Shown here: piece after piece, positions 17,204-28,543 of the stretch
Position numbering within the stretch: the first letter of the stretch is position 1
How the letters are laid out: the number at the start of each line of letters is the position of its first letter
Position numbers and translations under genes: made by a program
Source of the DNA: Archangium violaceum
GTDB lineage: Bacteria; Myxococcota; Myxococcia; Myxococcales; Myxococcaceae
Assembly (NCBI RefSeq): GCF_016887565.1
Contig: NZ_CP069396.1
Coordinates: 4,553,001 to 4,617,000 of the forward strand
Length of the DNA: 64,000 bases
Reading direction: 5' to 3'
Notes under the pieces: model-generated
The model's input: the letters and a program-made list of their open reading frames with translations, nothing else
Told to the model about the DNA's origin: nothing
Database searches by the model: none

Positions 17204-18499
17204 TTACTTGGGGTTGAGCTTGGCGCACAGCGCCTTGTCCTCCTCGAGGCGCTTCTGGGCGTTGCCGAGATCCTGCTGGGTGGCGCCGACGGCCTCCTGG
17301 AGCCGGGACTCGATCTCCGCGAAGCTCGGGTCCTTGGCCTTGAGCTCCTGGGTGAGGGTCAGGGTCTGCTGGTCCACCTGGAGCTGGGCGGAGATGGCGT
17401 CGACGATCCGCTGCGAAGTGGTGACGAGCGCACCACACTTGGAGGTCAGCTCCGACAGCAGATCAATCTGCTTGCGCTTGGAGGCGGTCTGGAACTGGGC
17501 CACCACGGCGTCATAGGAGGCGGCGGCACTGTCACGAGCGCCGATGGCGAGGGCGGCGTCGGCGGAGCGCTGGCCGCGCGACAGATCCATCTGGAAGAAG
17601 CGCATCTCGGGGGCCAGGTGCGAGGCGGGCTCGGTGGCGCGCGAGTTGAGGTGGGCGAAGCGGTAGGTGAACTTGAGCTGGTCCGTCTCCAGCTTCATCG
17701 GGACGGTCATCATCTTGGCCTTGAGGCAGGCGGCGAGCTGGTCACCCTCGGGAGTCCCCGACGGCTCGAAGGTGATGTCGACCGAGACGGGCAACGACTT
17801 GGTGATCTCCTCGGCGGCCTTCTGGGCACTGCGCGAATCCCCCTGCTGTCCGGCGGGAAGCGGAAGGACGCGAGCGTCTCCGAGGGCCTGCTCCTGGGCG
17901 GACTTGAGGCGGCGGAGGTGCACGTTGGCGAGGAGGGTGGGCGGGACCTTGTTGGCGAAGCCCGCGTAGCAGTCGCACCAGGAGGCCTGGCCGAGCCGCA
18001 CGCCGCCCGAGTAGTCCGAGCCCGGGTTGAGGCCGAACTTCACGCTGATGCCGGTGTCCTGGTCGTGGGTGAACTCGGTCTGGTACTCCACCGGCTTGGA
18101 GCCCGAGGGCAGGGCGGTGAGCGGCACGCGCGTGTCCAGGGCCTTCTGGATGCACGCCTGGCCCTCGGCGGTGAGGTTCTCACCGGAGATGGCGTGGGTG
18201 CCGCCCTGGTCGGTGACGGTGTCCTTGACGATCACCCGGGTGGCCTTCGCCTGGCCACGGGACTTGGGGTCCGTCAGACACTCCAGGACCTCGGGCTGGG
18301 AGGAGAAGAGCGCTCCCAGGAGGGAGTTCGGGCTGAGGGGCTGGGGCAGGGCAAGTGCCTGGGTCTGGCACACGGACGTGTCGAACGGGAACTGATTGGC
18401 GATCCGCATCCGCTCCTGGGTGCCGCCCGACTGAGCGTCCTGCGTGGTGGCACAGCCGGACGCGAGGACGAGGGATGCGATGGCGATACGGCGCATCAT
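17204..18499 (-). CDS. Lipoprotein of unknown function, tandem paralogue A
   Basis: Start at the paired ATGs ending at 18499, preceded by AAGGAG; the upstream in-frame extension is not used. A lipoprotein signal peptide is clear (MMRRIAIASLVLASGC), with Cys16 as the acylation site. The mature 416 residues are unlike any family I know. They contain a Cys-containing patch (QASWCDCYAGF), a conserved block TPEGDQLAACLKAKMM, and a C-terminal helical region (residues ~300-431) likely to form a coiled coil (QLQVDQQTLTLTQELKAK). The neighbouring gene upstream is a clear paralogue in the same order of blocks; this copy carries an extra segment of ~45 residues around 230-275. Both follow an FHA-AAA+ regulator gene on the same strand. 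Confidence 0.7.
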   Translation of the reverse strand: MMRRIAIASLVLASGCATTQDAQSGGTQERMRIANQFPFDTSVCQTQALALPQPLSPNSLLGALFSSQPEVLECLTDPKSRGQAKATRVIVKDTVTDQGGTHAISGENLTAEGQACIQKALDTRVPLTALPSGSKPVEYQTEFTHDQDTGISVKFGLNPGSDYSGGVRLGQASWCDCYAGFANKVPPTLLANVHLRRLKSAQEQALGDARVLPLPAGQQGDSRSAQKAAEEITKSLPVSVDITFEPSGTPEGDQLAACLKAKMMTVPMKLETDQLKFTYRFAHLNSRATEPASHLAPEMRFFQMDLSRGQRSADAALAIGARDSAAASYDAVVAQFQTASKRKQIDLLSELTSKCGALVTTSQRIVDAISAQLQVDQQTLTLTQELKAKDPSFAEIESRLQEAVGATQQDLGNAQKRLEEDKALCAKLNPK

Positions 18500-18559
18500 G
18501 TGGAAGCTCTCCTTGGGGTTGAGACAGCGGGGACCTCGTTTATCAAGTCCGCAAACGAA

Positions 18560-18592
18560 AAGGCGTGGGACCCGGACCGGCTCCCACGCCTT
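18560..18592 (-). terminator. Rho-independent terminator of second tandem lipoprotein gene
   Basis: Perfect 11-base-pair stem AAGGCGTGGGA / TCCCACGCCTT with an 11-base loop, followed on the minus strand by TTTTCGTTT. Close relative of the hairpin at 17141-17176, as expected if gene and terminator were duplicated together. Confidence 0.8.
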
Positions 18593-18625
18593 CGTCATGT
18601 CAGGAGTGTCCTTTGGGACGGCGCG

Positions 18626-19804
18626 TTACTTGCGCTCCTTGGGGCAGATGGACTTGTCGTCCGCCAGGCGCTTCTGGGCGTTGTCCAGGTCCTGCTGGGT
18701 GGCGTTGATGATGACCTGGGTCTTGGTCTCGACCTCGGCCCAGGACTCGTCCTTGGCCTTGAGCTCCTGGGCGATGGCCAGGGTGCTCTGGTCCACCTTG
18801 AGCTGGGCGTCGATGGCGCTCACCATGGACTGGGTGGCCTCCACGAGCGTGGCGCACTTGGCCTTCAGCTCGTCGATCAGCTTCCAGTCCTTGGTCTTCT
18901 GGTATTTGGCGACGATGGCGTCATAGACCTCGGCGGCGTTGGCGCGCGTGCCGAGGGCGATGGCGGCGTCGGCGGAGCGCTGGTTGCGCACCAGCTCGAG
19001 CTGGAAGAAGCGCTGCTCGGGCGGCAGGTCCGCGGAGAGCTCGGTGACCTGCGAGTTGAAGTGGACGAAGCGGTAGGAGAACTTCAGCTGGTCCACCTCC
19101 AGCTTCGCCGGCAGGGCCATCATCTTGCCCTTGAGGCAGGCGGCGAGCTGGTCGCCCTCGGGGGTGCCCACCGGGTCGAAGGTGATGTCGGCGGCGGTGG
19201 CCGCGCCCTTCTTCAGGTCCACGTTGGCCTTGAGGAGCGGGGGGATCTTGCTGTCGAAGCCCGTGTAGCAGTCGCACCAGGTGGGCTGGCCGAGCCGCAC
19301 GGCGCCCGAGAAGTCCGAGCCCGGGTTGATGCCGAACTTGACGCTGGGGCTGTTGTTCAGCTCGTGGATGAAGGTGCTCTCGGACTGCACCGGCTGGGCG
19401 CCCGCGGGCAGGGCGGCGAGCGGCACGCGCGCGTCCACGATCTTCTGGATGCAGGCCTGCCCCTCGGCGGTGAGGTTCTCACCGGAGATGGAGTGGGTGC
19501 CGCCCTGATCCGTGACGGAGGTCTTCACCACCACCTGGGTGGTCTCGGCGGTGCCGCGGGACTTGGGGTCCACGAGGCACTCCATCACCTCCGGGCGCGC
19601 GGAGCTGATGGCGCCCAGGAGGATGTTCTGGTTGGCCGGCTGGGGCAGGGTGGGGGAGCGGGCCTGGCAGACGCTCACGTCGAACGGAAGCTGGTTGGTG
19701 ATGCGCATCCGCTCTTCGGTGGTGGTCGGGCCCTTCTGGGCCCCCTGCTGGCTGACGCACCCGGCCGCGAGGAGGACGGAGGCGATGGCGATACGGCGCA
19801 TCAT
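18626..19804 (-). CDS. Lipoprotein of unknown function, tandem paralogue B
   Basis: Start at the paired ATGs ending at 19804 with AAAGGAG upstream. Signal peptide MMRRIAIASVLLAAGC with lipid-anchor Cys16. The 392-residue protein shares most blocks with paralogue A: RMRITNQLPFDVSVCQA, LTAEGQACIQK, SVKFGINPGSDFSGAVRLGQ, WCDCYTGFDSK, TPEGDQLAACLKGKMM and a helical C-terminus with KRLADDKSICPKE. It lacks the ~45-residue insert of copy A. The family is not one I can name. It is 37 bases downstream of the FHA-AAA+ regulator stop codon on the same strand, so cotranscription is possible. Outer-membrane or periplasmic location is inferred from the lipobox; nothing indicates a catalytic site. Confidence 0.7.
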   Translation of the reverse strand: MMRRIAIASVLLAAGCVSQQGAQKGPTTTEERMRITNQLPFDVSVCQARSPTLPQPANQNILLGAISSARPEVMECLVDPKSRGTAETTQVVVKTSVTDQGGTHSISGENLTAEGQACIQKIVDARVPLAALPAGAQPVQSESTFIHELNNSPSVKFGINPGSDFSGAVRLGQPTWCDCYTGFDSKIPPLLKANVDLKKGAATAADITFDPVGTPEGDQLAACLKGKMMALPAKLEVDQLKFSYRFVHFNSQVTELSADLPPEQRFFQLELVRNQRSADAAIALGTRANAAEVYDAIVAKYQKTKDWKLIDELKAKCATLVEATQSMVSAIDAQLKVDQSTLAIAQELKAKDESWAEVETKTQVIINATQQDLDNAQKRLADDKSICPKERK

Positions 19805-19841
19805 GTCGGGGATCTCCTTTGGGGTTGGAACAGCGGGGGCC

Positions 19842-21236
<1,395 letters not shown>

Positions 21237-21578
21237 CGGCGTTGCTCCTCCCAACCCGCAGCGGGCGGACGGAAGCTCCGCCCGGGTCGCGGGAGTTGCC
21301 TGTTTATGGGTCCTCTCACTCCTGGGCAAGCCTTAGTGACGCGGAGTTCGGGCCTGGAGTCTCCGGGCACGAAGCGCTCGCACCGGGGTAGGGGAGAAGC
21401 GCACGCGGACAAGTGTCCGGGCAGCTCGGCTCTTCCTCAGTGCGGGTGGAATGGTGCGTTGGGTGTGAGATCAGGACGGCGCACGCGAGGGGCGATCCGG
21501 TACCAGCCACGGACTGGGAGTGAAGACGACCCCCGTTCCGGGAATCCAGCCCCTCGCGCGCATCCAACTCCGGGCCCA
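21237..21578. other. 342-base intergenic region upstream of the FHA regulator
   Basis: No gene is seen here. The region should hold the regulator's promoter and the end of the helical-protein transcript. The only structured element noticed is a dyad CGGACA-AG-TGTCCG at 21406-21419. No clear sigma-70 or sigma-54 promoter was found by eye. Confidence 0.4.
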
Positions 21579-22010
21579 CTAGTAGCGGGCGGGTGAGTCG
21601 CTGGCCGGGAAGGACTCCTTGGACTCCTCGTCCACGATGTCATCGTTCGGCCGGCCGCCGGACTTCACCTGGGCGTTCGTCTGGGCTCCGGGCGAGCCGT
21701 GCTGCTGGGCCTGCATCACCTTCTTGCCGCCCTTCTTGCTGGCGCCACCGCTCTTCTGGGTGGTCCCGGCCTGGACACCCTCGGTGCGCATCAGCCGGGC
21801 GCCCAGCAGGTTCTTGGCGCGCTCGGCCAGGTCGCGCTGCGCCTCCTGGTAGTCGCGGAAGAAGTCCACCAGCTCCTGGTCGCCGCTCTTCTCGGCGTCC
21901 TGGATGTACTGGCCGACCTCCGAGGCCCCCTGGAGACAGTGATAGAGCACGCTGATGACGTCGTAGTTCTCGTCCTTCGTACCCGTGACCTGTTCCCCTG
22001 CCTCAGCCAT
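21579..22010 (-). CDS. Small helical (ferritin-like/DUF2383-like) protein with SKESFPASDSPA tail
   Basis: Start at the ATG ending at 22010; it follows GGAGGTGG by six bases (an adjacent ATG at 22013 is too close). The 143-residue soluble protein has a helical N-terminal half (YDVISVLYHCLQGASEVGQY ... FFRDYQEAQRDLAERAKNLL) resembling ferritin-like four-helix proteins of the DUF2383/PA2169 kind but shorter. A Lys/Gly-rich linker follows. The C-terminus DDIVDEESKESFPASDSPA matches a short tail that recurs at the ends of many unrelated small bacterial stress proteins. No metal-binding ExxH pair is obvious. It lies between the regulator and glutaredoxin genes on the same strand. Confidence 0.65.
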   Translation of the reverse strand: MAEAGEQVTGTKDENYDVISVLYHCLQGASEVGQYIQDAEKSGDQELVDFFRDYQEAQRDLAERAKNLLGARLMRTEGVQAGTTQKSGGASKKGGKKVMQAQQHGSPGAQTNAQVKSGGRPNDDIVDEESKESFPASDSPARY

Positions 22011-22109
22011 CATCCACCTCCGTCGTGCGTGAGGGTTGCTCCGGGCAACCTGCACACGGACGGAGGTGGGTGCCCACCCAAGGCGGGCGGTCGCCTGCTC
22101 CCAGGCGGC

Positions 22110-22364
22110 TCAGGCTTGCAGCATGGGATCGAGTCTTCCCTCGCTGTCCAGGCGGGCGAGATCCGAATAGCCACCCACGTGGGTGTCGCCGATCCAGATC
22201 TGCGGCACGGTCCGCTGGCCGCTCATCTCCACCAGCTTCGCGCGCATCTCGTCATCGCCGGTGACGTCCAGCTCCTCGTACTTCACGCCCTTGCGGGTGA
22301 GCAGATCCTTCGCCCGGACGCAGTAACCGCAATAGGTCGTGGTGTAGATTTTCACGGGCTTCAA
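22110..22364 (-). CDS. grxC: Glutaredoxin 3-type protein
   Basis: An 84-residue single-domain glutaredoxin of the usual size. The thioredoxin fold is complete: the active site YCGYC (residues 11-15) differs from the more common CPYC, the cis-proline motif is TVPQIWI, and the glutathione-binding GGYSDL follows. It uses glutathione to reduce protein disulfides or mixed disulfides in the cytoplasm. Start at the ATG ending at 22364 follows GAGGACAC. The gene stands between the small helical protein and groEL on the same strand; a hairpin separates it from groEL. Confidence 0.93.
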   Translation of the reverse strand: MKPVKIYTTTYCGYCVRAKDLLTRKGVKYEELDVTGDDEMRAKLVEMSGQRTVPQIWIGDTHVGGYSDLARLDSEGRLDPMLQA

Positions 22365-22465
22365 GCGTGTGTCCTCCTCGTGTCTCCCTCCAAACTAAGA
22401 GGGCGGGGGACGCCACGCCACCCGGTTGGTACCTCGGTCGGTGCCCGGGGACGCCCGAAACGCGA

Positions 22466-22500
22466 ACGGCCCCCGGCTCCACGAGGGAACCGGAGGCCGT
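22466..22500 (-). terminator. Terminator hairpin after groEL
   Basis: Imperfect stem of 15 positions (13 paired: ACGGCC, CCGG, TCC with their complements, two mismatches) and a five-base loop, 54 bases downstream of the groEL stop on the minus strand, followed there by TTCGCGTTTCG. Confidence 0.55.
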
Positions 22501-22553
22501 CCGAGAGACCTCGGAGCGCGGGACGAGCCGCGCTCCGGAGCCTGGGGCGGGGA

Positions 22554-24540
<1,987 letters not shown>

Positions 24541-24618
24541 GGTTGTCTCCTTCCGATGAGCACTCCAGGTGTCCGGAGTGCCGTGGGGGTTGGGATGGGG
24601 GCCGTCCGGCCCGGGCCG

Positions 24619-24645
24619 TTAGCACTCGCACCACACGAGTGCTAA
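24619..24645. promoter_or_regulatory. CIRCE element (HrcA operator)
   Basis: Perfect inverted repeat TTAGCACTC-N9-GAGTGCTAA, the canonical CIRCE. It lies between the groES start and the promoter, so HrcA bound here would block initiation until heat stress inactivates it. No hrcA gene is in the window. Confidence 0.97.
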
Positions 24646-24661
24646 CCGGCAAGCGCGCGGG

Positions 24662-24689
24662 ATAATAACCAGCGAAGTCGACCCGTCAA
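24662..24689 (-). promoter_or_regulatory. Sigma-70-type promoter of groES-groEL
   Basis: On the minus strand: TTGACG (24684-24689), 16-base spacer, TATTAT (24662-24667). The CIRCE begins 16 bases downstream of the -10 box, covering the expected transcription start. Confidence 0.8.
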
Positions 24690-24942
24690 GCACGCCTGGA
24701 CCGGAGGGCTGGCTCCCGCCAAGTCCCCGTCACAATTCGGGTTTTCTACTCTGTCATCTGGGAGACGCTTCACCGGTGATGGGGGGTTGCGCGTCCCGGT
24801 TCTGGCAGTCGATGGGGGGGAGTGCCAGCGTAAGTGGCTGGAATGATTGAAGGTCTCTTTGCGAGGCGTGGGGGGCCGTTGGTACCTTTTTCAGTGTCGT
24901 TCCCCGGCTCGCAATCCCGGGGAACCGGGAGGTCGACAATCC

Positions 24943-25536
24943 ATGAGTCAACTGGTGACAGCCCCGTCGTTGAAGGAGTTCTTCAAGACACTGTTGGAAG
25001 AGGTCATCCGGCGGCAGCGGGTGGCGGTTGCGGAGACGACCGAGTTCTACCTGGTGAACCTGCTGGCGGAGTTCGCCACGTCCGACAACCTGTTCAGCAA
25101 GGGGGAGGACGGGCGCAAGGAGCAGGAGCCGCTGGCGATGCTCTACCACCGCGCCCTCCAGCAGCAGCGCGACGAGCGCATCCGCACGCTGCGGCGGCTG
25201 GGGGACGTGTCGCTCTACCAGGCCGGCTTCTTCTCGGGCGCGCTGCGCGAGGGGCCGGTGGGGCAGGACTACTACATCCAGATGGGCGGGGCGGCGTACG
25301 GGCAGGTGGCGGACCTGGCACCCGCCGCGGGCTTCGCCGCCGTGTACCGGGAGCTGAGCGCCCGCTTCCGCGCGCTGGTGGACGTGCTGGAGGAGATCGC
25401 CGCGCGCGGGCTGGTGAGCAACGGCCCCTCGGGCGCCCTCAAGGTGTACGAGTCCTGGGTGCGCACGGGCAACGACCGGCTGGAGAAGGTGCTGGTGGAT
25501 GCCGGGATGGTGGTGCCCAAGGGTCTGCCCAACTGA
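24943..25536 (+). CDS. Unknown soluble protein, first of a conserved-looking pair
   Basis: Start at ATG 24943 (MSQLVTAPSLKEFF), preceded by GGGAGG. The 197-residue protein has no signal peptide or membrane segment. It appears mostly helical, with blocks LLEEVIRRQRVAVAETTEFYLVN, LLAEFATSD, LGDVSLYQAGFF and LVSNGPSGALKVYESW. I do not recognise the family. The next gene follows after 16 bases with its own ribosome site, so the two are very probably an operon and may act together. Nothing in the sequence points to an enzyme. Confidence 0.7.
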   Translation: MSQLVTAPSLKEFFKTLLEEVIRRQRVAVAETTEFYLVNLLAEFATSDNLFSKGEDGRKEQEPLAMLYHRALQQQRDERIRTLRRLGDVSLYQAGFFSGALREGPVGQDYYIQMGGAAYGQVADLAPAAGFAAVYRELSARFRALVDVLEEIAARGLVSNGPSGALKVYESWVRTGNDRLEKVLVDAGMVVPKGLPN

Positions 25537-25552
25537 GTCCCGGAGGTGCCGC

Positions 25553-26194
25553 GTGATCGGTCGTGTGCAGGCGCACCTGGAAGCCATCTATGGGATTACC
25601 TGTGAGGCGCGCGCGGAGGGCTTCGTGGTGGACACGGAGGCCGCCGTGCTGCTCGGCGCCACCGGCCGGGCGGAGGAGGAGCTGCTGGTGCACGAGGGGG
25701 ATGGGGAGCTGGAGCTCGCCCTCTACCTCGCCCCCGCGCTGCTGCGCCGCCTGAAGCCCTACGAGACGGGCCCCGTCCACTCCCTGTTGGAGCTCGAGCT
25801 GGACGGCTTCTGCCAGCTCGCCGAGGGCGTGTCCCACTTCGTCTATGTGGCGCACACGGCCACACATGGACGTACCGTGTCGCTGCTGGAGCTGGAGGCG
25901 CAGGCGGAGGTGGACAAGTTCGCCCTGTGCCTGCTGCACCGGTGGGGGGACGGGGTGGGGGGCTGGGCGGAGGAGCTGCTGCGGAGGCTGTTCGACCGGG
26001 TGTCCTACCGGGAGCAGCTGTCCGAGGCGGAGCGCTGGCGCTACCAACAGGCCAACCGGCTGTCGCGCAACTTCTGCTCCCGGCTGATGGGTCACGTGGT
26101 GGGGCGGCGGCTGGAGAGGCTGCTGTCGGATCTGCGTTACGCGTACCGGTTGGGCGCAGAAGCCAAGCTGAGGCACTTCGCGCAAGTCTCCTGA
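25553..26194 (+). CDS. Unknown soluble protein, second of the pair
   Basis: Start at GTG 25553 (VIGRVQAHLEAIYG), chosen for the GGAGGTGCC just upstream; earlier in-frame codons overlap the preceding gene. The 213-residue protein begins with a beta-rich half (LLVHEGDGELELALYLAP, SLLELELDGFCQLAEG, HFVYVAHTA) and ends in an Arg-rich helical half (RQLSEAERWRYQQANRLSR is the general character; RRLERLLSDLRYAYRLGAEAK near the end, quoted in part). Family not recognised. Sixteen bases separate it from its partner upstream, and a Nudix gene follows 35 bases later on the same strand. Confidence 0.65.
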   Translation: MIGRVQAHLEAIYGITCEARAEGFVVDTEAAVLLGATGRAEEELLVHEGDGELELALYLAPALLRRLKPYETGPVHSLLELELDGFCQLAEGVSHFVYVAHTATHGRTVSLLELEAQAEVDKFALCLLHRWGDGVGGWAEELLRRLFDRVSYREQLSEAERWRYQQANRLSRNFCSRLMGHVVGRRLERLLSDLRYAYRLGAEAKLRHFAQVS

Positions 26195-26229
26195 ACGCGG
26201 CGCCCGGGCATCGGTTACCTTCCTGGCAT

Positions 26230-26709
26230 ATGCCCCGTGAGGCGTCCGCCGGAGGAGTCGTCGTGCGAGACCAGGGGAGCGAGCTGGAGGTGGCCGTCAT
26301 CCGGCCCCACGGCCGCTCCCTTTGGGCGCTTCCCAAGGGTCATGTGGACCCGGGGGAGACGCCCGAGCAGACGGCGGCCCGGGAGGTGTGGGAGGAGACG
26401 GGCCTGAGGGCCACGCTCGTCGCGCCGCTGGGGGAGATCCGCTACGTCTACCAGTTCCGCGGCCAGCGCATCTTCAAGCGCGTCCACTTCTACCTGTTCC
26501 GCTACCAGTCGGGCGTCCTGGGAGACATCCAGCACGCGGGGCACAGGGTGGAGGTGGACGAGACGCGCTGGGTGCCACTGGTGAGGGTGGCGGCCCTGCT
26601 GGGCTACAAGGGCGAGAAGGCCATCGCCGCGCGCGCGGCGAGGATGCTGCTGCGCGCGGGGGCCAGTCTCGTCCTCTCCGGGGTGCGCCCGGAGGGCACC
26701 GGGGACTAG
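26230..26709 (+). CDS. Nudix hydrolase
   Basis: A 159-residue Nudix protein. The Nudix box is complete: [20 protein letters not shown] then TGL, matching Gx5Ex7REUxEExGU. Flanking features are typical of the diadenosine-polyphosphate/MutT-like branch (AGGVVVRD near the N-terminus, LWALPKGH before the box, [19 protein letters not shown] after it). It would hydrolyse a nucleoside diphosphate linked to another moiety; the substrate cannot be told. Start at ATG 26230. Its TAG stop overlaps the stop of the convergent rpoZ gene within one CTAG. Confidence 0.92.
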   Translation: MPREASAGGVVVRDQGSELEVAVIRPHGRSLWALPKGHVDPGETPEQTAAREVWEETGLRATLVAPLGEIRYVYQFRGQRIFKRVHFYLFRYQSGVLGDIQHAGHRVEVDETRWVPLVRVAALLGYKGEKAIAARAARMLLRAGASLVLSGVRPEGTGD

Positions 26710-26960
26710 ATACCGCTGGCCTGCTGCGGCTTCTCACCCTGGGTGTACTTGCCGGTGAGGGCCTCGCGCACGTCGCGATCGAACTTCACCCGGCCGGTGG
26801 CCACCTCGCGCAGGGAGAGCACGGGCGGCTTGTTCTTGGACGTGTCGATGATGGGGCGGGCACCGGCCATGAGCTGGCGGGCACGCTTGGCCGCCAGCAG
26901 CACGAGCGCGAAGCGGTTGTCGACCAGGGGGAGGCAGTCTTCGACTGTAACGCGAGCCAT
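26706..26960 (-). CDS. rpoZ: RNA polymerase omega subunit
   Basis: An 84-residue omega subunit with the family blocks [32 protein letters not shown] and [15 protein letters not shown]. Omega helps assembly of the beta' subunit into core polymerase. Start at the ATG ending at 26960; the upstream frame is not plausible. The gene converges with the Nudix gene and shares the CTAG in which both stop codons lie, leaving no space for a terminator between them. Confidence 0.95.
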   Translation of the reverse strand: MARVTVEDCLPLVDNRFALVLLAAKRARQLMAGARPIIDTSKNKPPVLSLREVATGRVKFDRDVREALTGKYTQGEKPQQASGI

Positions 26961-27151
26961 GGTGCGGAAGTCCTTCGCTGGGTACGGATGGAGTAAGGGA
27001 GTCAACCTAAAGAGTGACCCCCACCGAGTCAAGGAAGGATGGAGCCACCAGCCAGGCAGGGGAAGCGGGGCCGGGGGAAGGACGCCCGTGTGCTAACTTT
27101 TCCGGGGTTCAATGGCTTTCCAGTGGATGATGCCCCGCTCCTTCTTCTCGT

Positions 27152-28543
27152 GTGACCTCTTCGATGCGCGCAGTCCCTGAATCCGAGCCGACCCCGTCCG
27201 AGTCGAGCTGGCGAGAGGGTGTATGGAGCTCCCGGACGGTCGTGCTGCTGTGCGCGATCATCCTCGGCTTCATCGTGGTGGATACGCTCTACCTGGACCG
27301 CTTCAGCGCCTGGGCCCTGGGGCTGCGCGTGGTGTGGACCCTGAACATCATCGCCTACCCGCTTCTCGTCCGGAGGAGCTCCGACTCCTGGCTGGGCCCG
27401 CTCACGGATCTGAACGCGCTGATCTCCAGCGTGTGCATCCTGGGGCTCTGCTGGGTGATGGGAGGCGTGGGGAGCCCCTACTTCATCATTGTGTCCACCC
27501 AGCCGCTGGCCACCTCCCTGGTGCACCATCGGCGGAGACGGGCGACGCTCGTGAGCGGCTCGGTGTGCTGCGTGGGGACGCTGGTGCTCCTACGGAGCCT
27601 GGAGCCCTCTCCCATCGAGGCGCTGACGTGGATGTCCATGATGGTGGGGATGACCCTGCTCGCGGTGTACTTCTCCCAGCAGTCGCTCAAGGTCCAGCAG
27701 GCGGAGCATCAGGCCCGGCTCGAGCGCGCCCGCCGCGAGTCGCTGGAGGCGCTGGCCCTCAGCGAGCACCGCCGGGCCCAGTCGGAGAAGCTGGCCATCG
27801 TGGGACGGCTGGCGTCGGGCGTGGCGCATGAGATCAACAACCCCCTGGCCTACGTGGGCTCCAACGTCGACTTCGTGCGCAAGGAGCTGCTGGCCACCCA
27901 GGGGGAGGCCTCCCGGGAGGAGCTGGCCGAGGTGCTCGCGGAGACGCGCGTGGGCATCCAGCACATTCATCAGGTCGTCGCGGACCTGCGGGGCTTCGCG
28001 CGCATGGACGCCAACGAGCCCACCGAGTGCCGCCTGGCGGACGTGGTGGCCGATGCCATGAAGCTGGCCTCGCTGAGGCTGAAGAACGTGGCGTTGCGGC
28101 GGGTGGACGTGCCCCTGGACCTGCCGGAGATCTTCGTCGTGCGGCAGCGGCTGGTGCAGGTGGTGCTCAACCTGCTGGTCAACGCCGGTGACGCGCTCGA
28201 GTCGCACAAGGTGGAGCGTGGCGAGGTGGGGGTGGTGGGGCGGGTCGAGGGGGGGCGCGTGGTGCTGCTCGTCGAGGACAACGGGCCCGGCTTTCCCCCG
28301 CACGTGCTGTCCCGGATCTTCGAGGCCTTCTTCACCACCAAGAGCCCCGACAAGGGCACCGGCCTGGGGCTCAACCTCTCGCGCGAGCTGGTGGAGCAGT
28401 TCGGCGGCACGCTCACCGCCAGCAACCGCGCCCAGGGCGGGGCGTGTCTGCGCATCGAGCTCCCCGCCCATCAGGACGACTCCTCCGAGGACGAGGAGCG
28501 GGAGCCCGAGCAGAAGGATCAGGAGGCCGTGGGCTCCGCGTGA
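27152..28543 (+). CDS. Sensor histidine kinase with six-helix membrane domain
   Basis: A 463-residue kinase. The start is uncertain: GTG 27152 or ATG 27164, neither with a clear ribosome site. About six transmembrane helices span residues ~28-185 (e.g. VVLLCAIILGFIVVDTLYL; LISSVCILGLCWVMGG; MSMMVGMTLLAVYF), with little periplasmic loop, so it may sense a membrane-borne or internal cue. A short coiled coil leads to the H-box GVAHEINNPLAYVGS (His about residue 226) and an ATPase domain with VVLNLLVNAGDAL, VEDNGPGFPP and GTGLGLNLSREL. The C-terminus is acidic. The last 25 bases overlap the end of the convergent YhfC-type gene. No response regulator is adjacent. Confidence 0.9.
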   Translation: MTSSMRAVPESEPTPSESSWREGVWSSRTVVLLCAIILGFIVVDTLYLDRFSAWALGLRVVWTLNIIAYPLLVRRSSDSWLGPLTDLNALISSVCILGLCWVMGGVGSPYFIIVSTQPLATSLVHHRRRRATLVSGSVCCVGTLVLLRSLEPSPIEALTWMSMMVGMTLLAVYFSQQSLKVQQAEHQARLERARRESLEALALSEHRRAQSEKLAIVGRLASGVAHEINNPLAYVGSNVDFVRKELLATQGEASREELAEVLAETRVGIQHIHQVVADLRGFARMDANEPTECRLADVVADAMKLASLRLKNVALRRVDVPLDLPEIFVVRQRLVQVVLNLLVNAGDALESHKVERGEVGVVGRVEGGRVVLLVEDNGPGFPPHVLSRIFEAFFTTKSPDKGTGLGLNLSRELVEQFGGTLTASNRAQGGACLRIELPAHQDDSSEDEEREPEQKDQEAVGSA

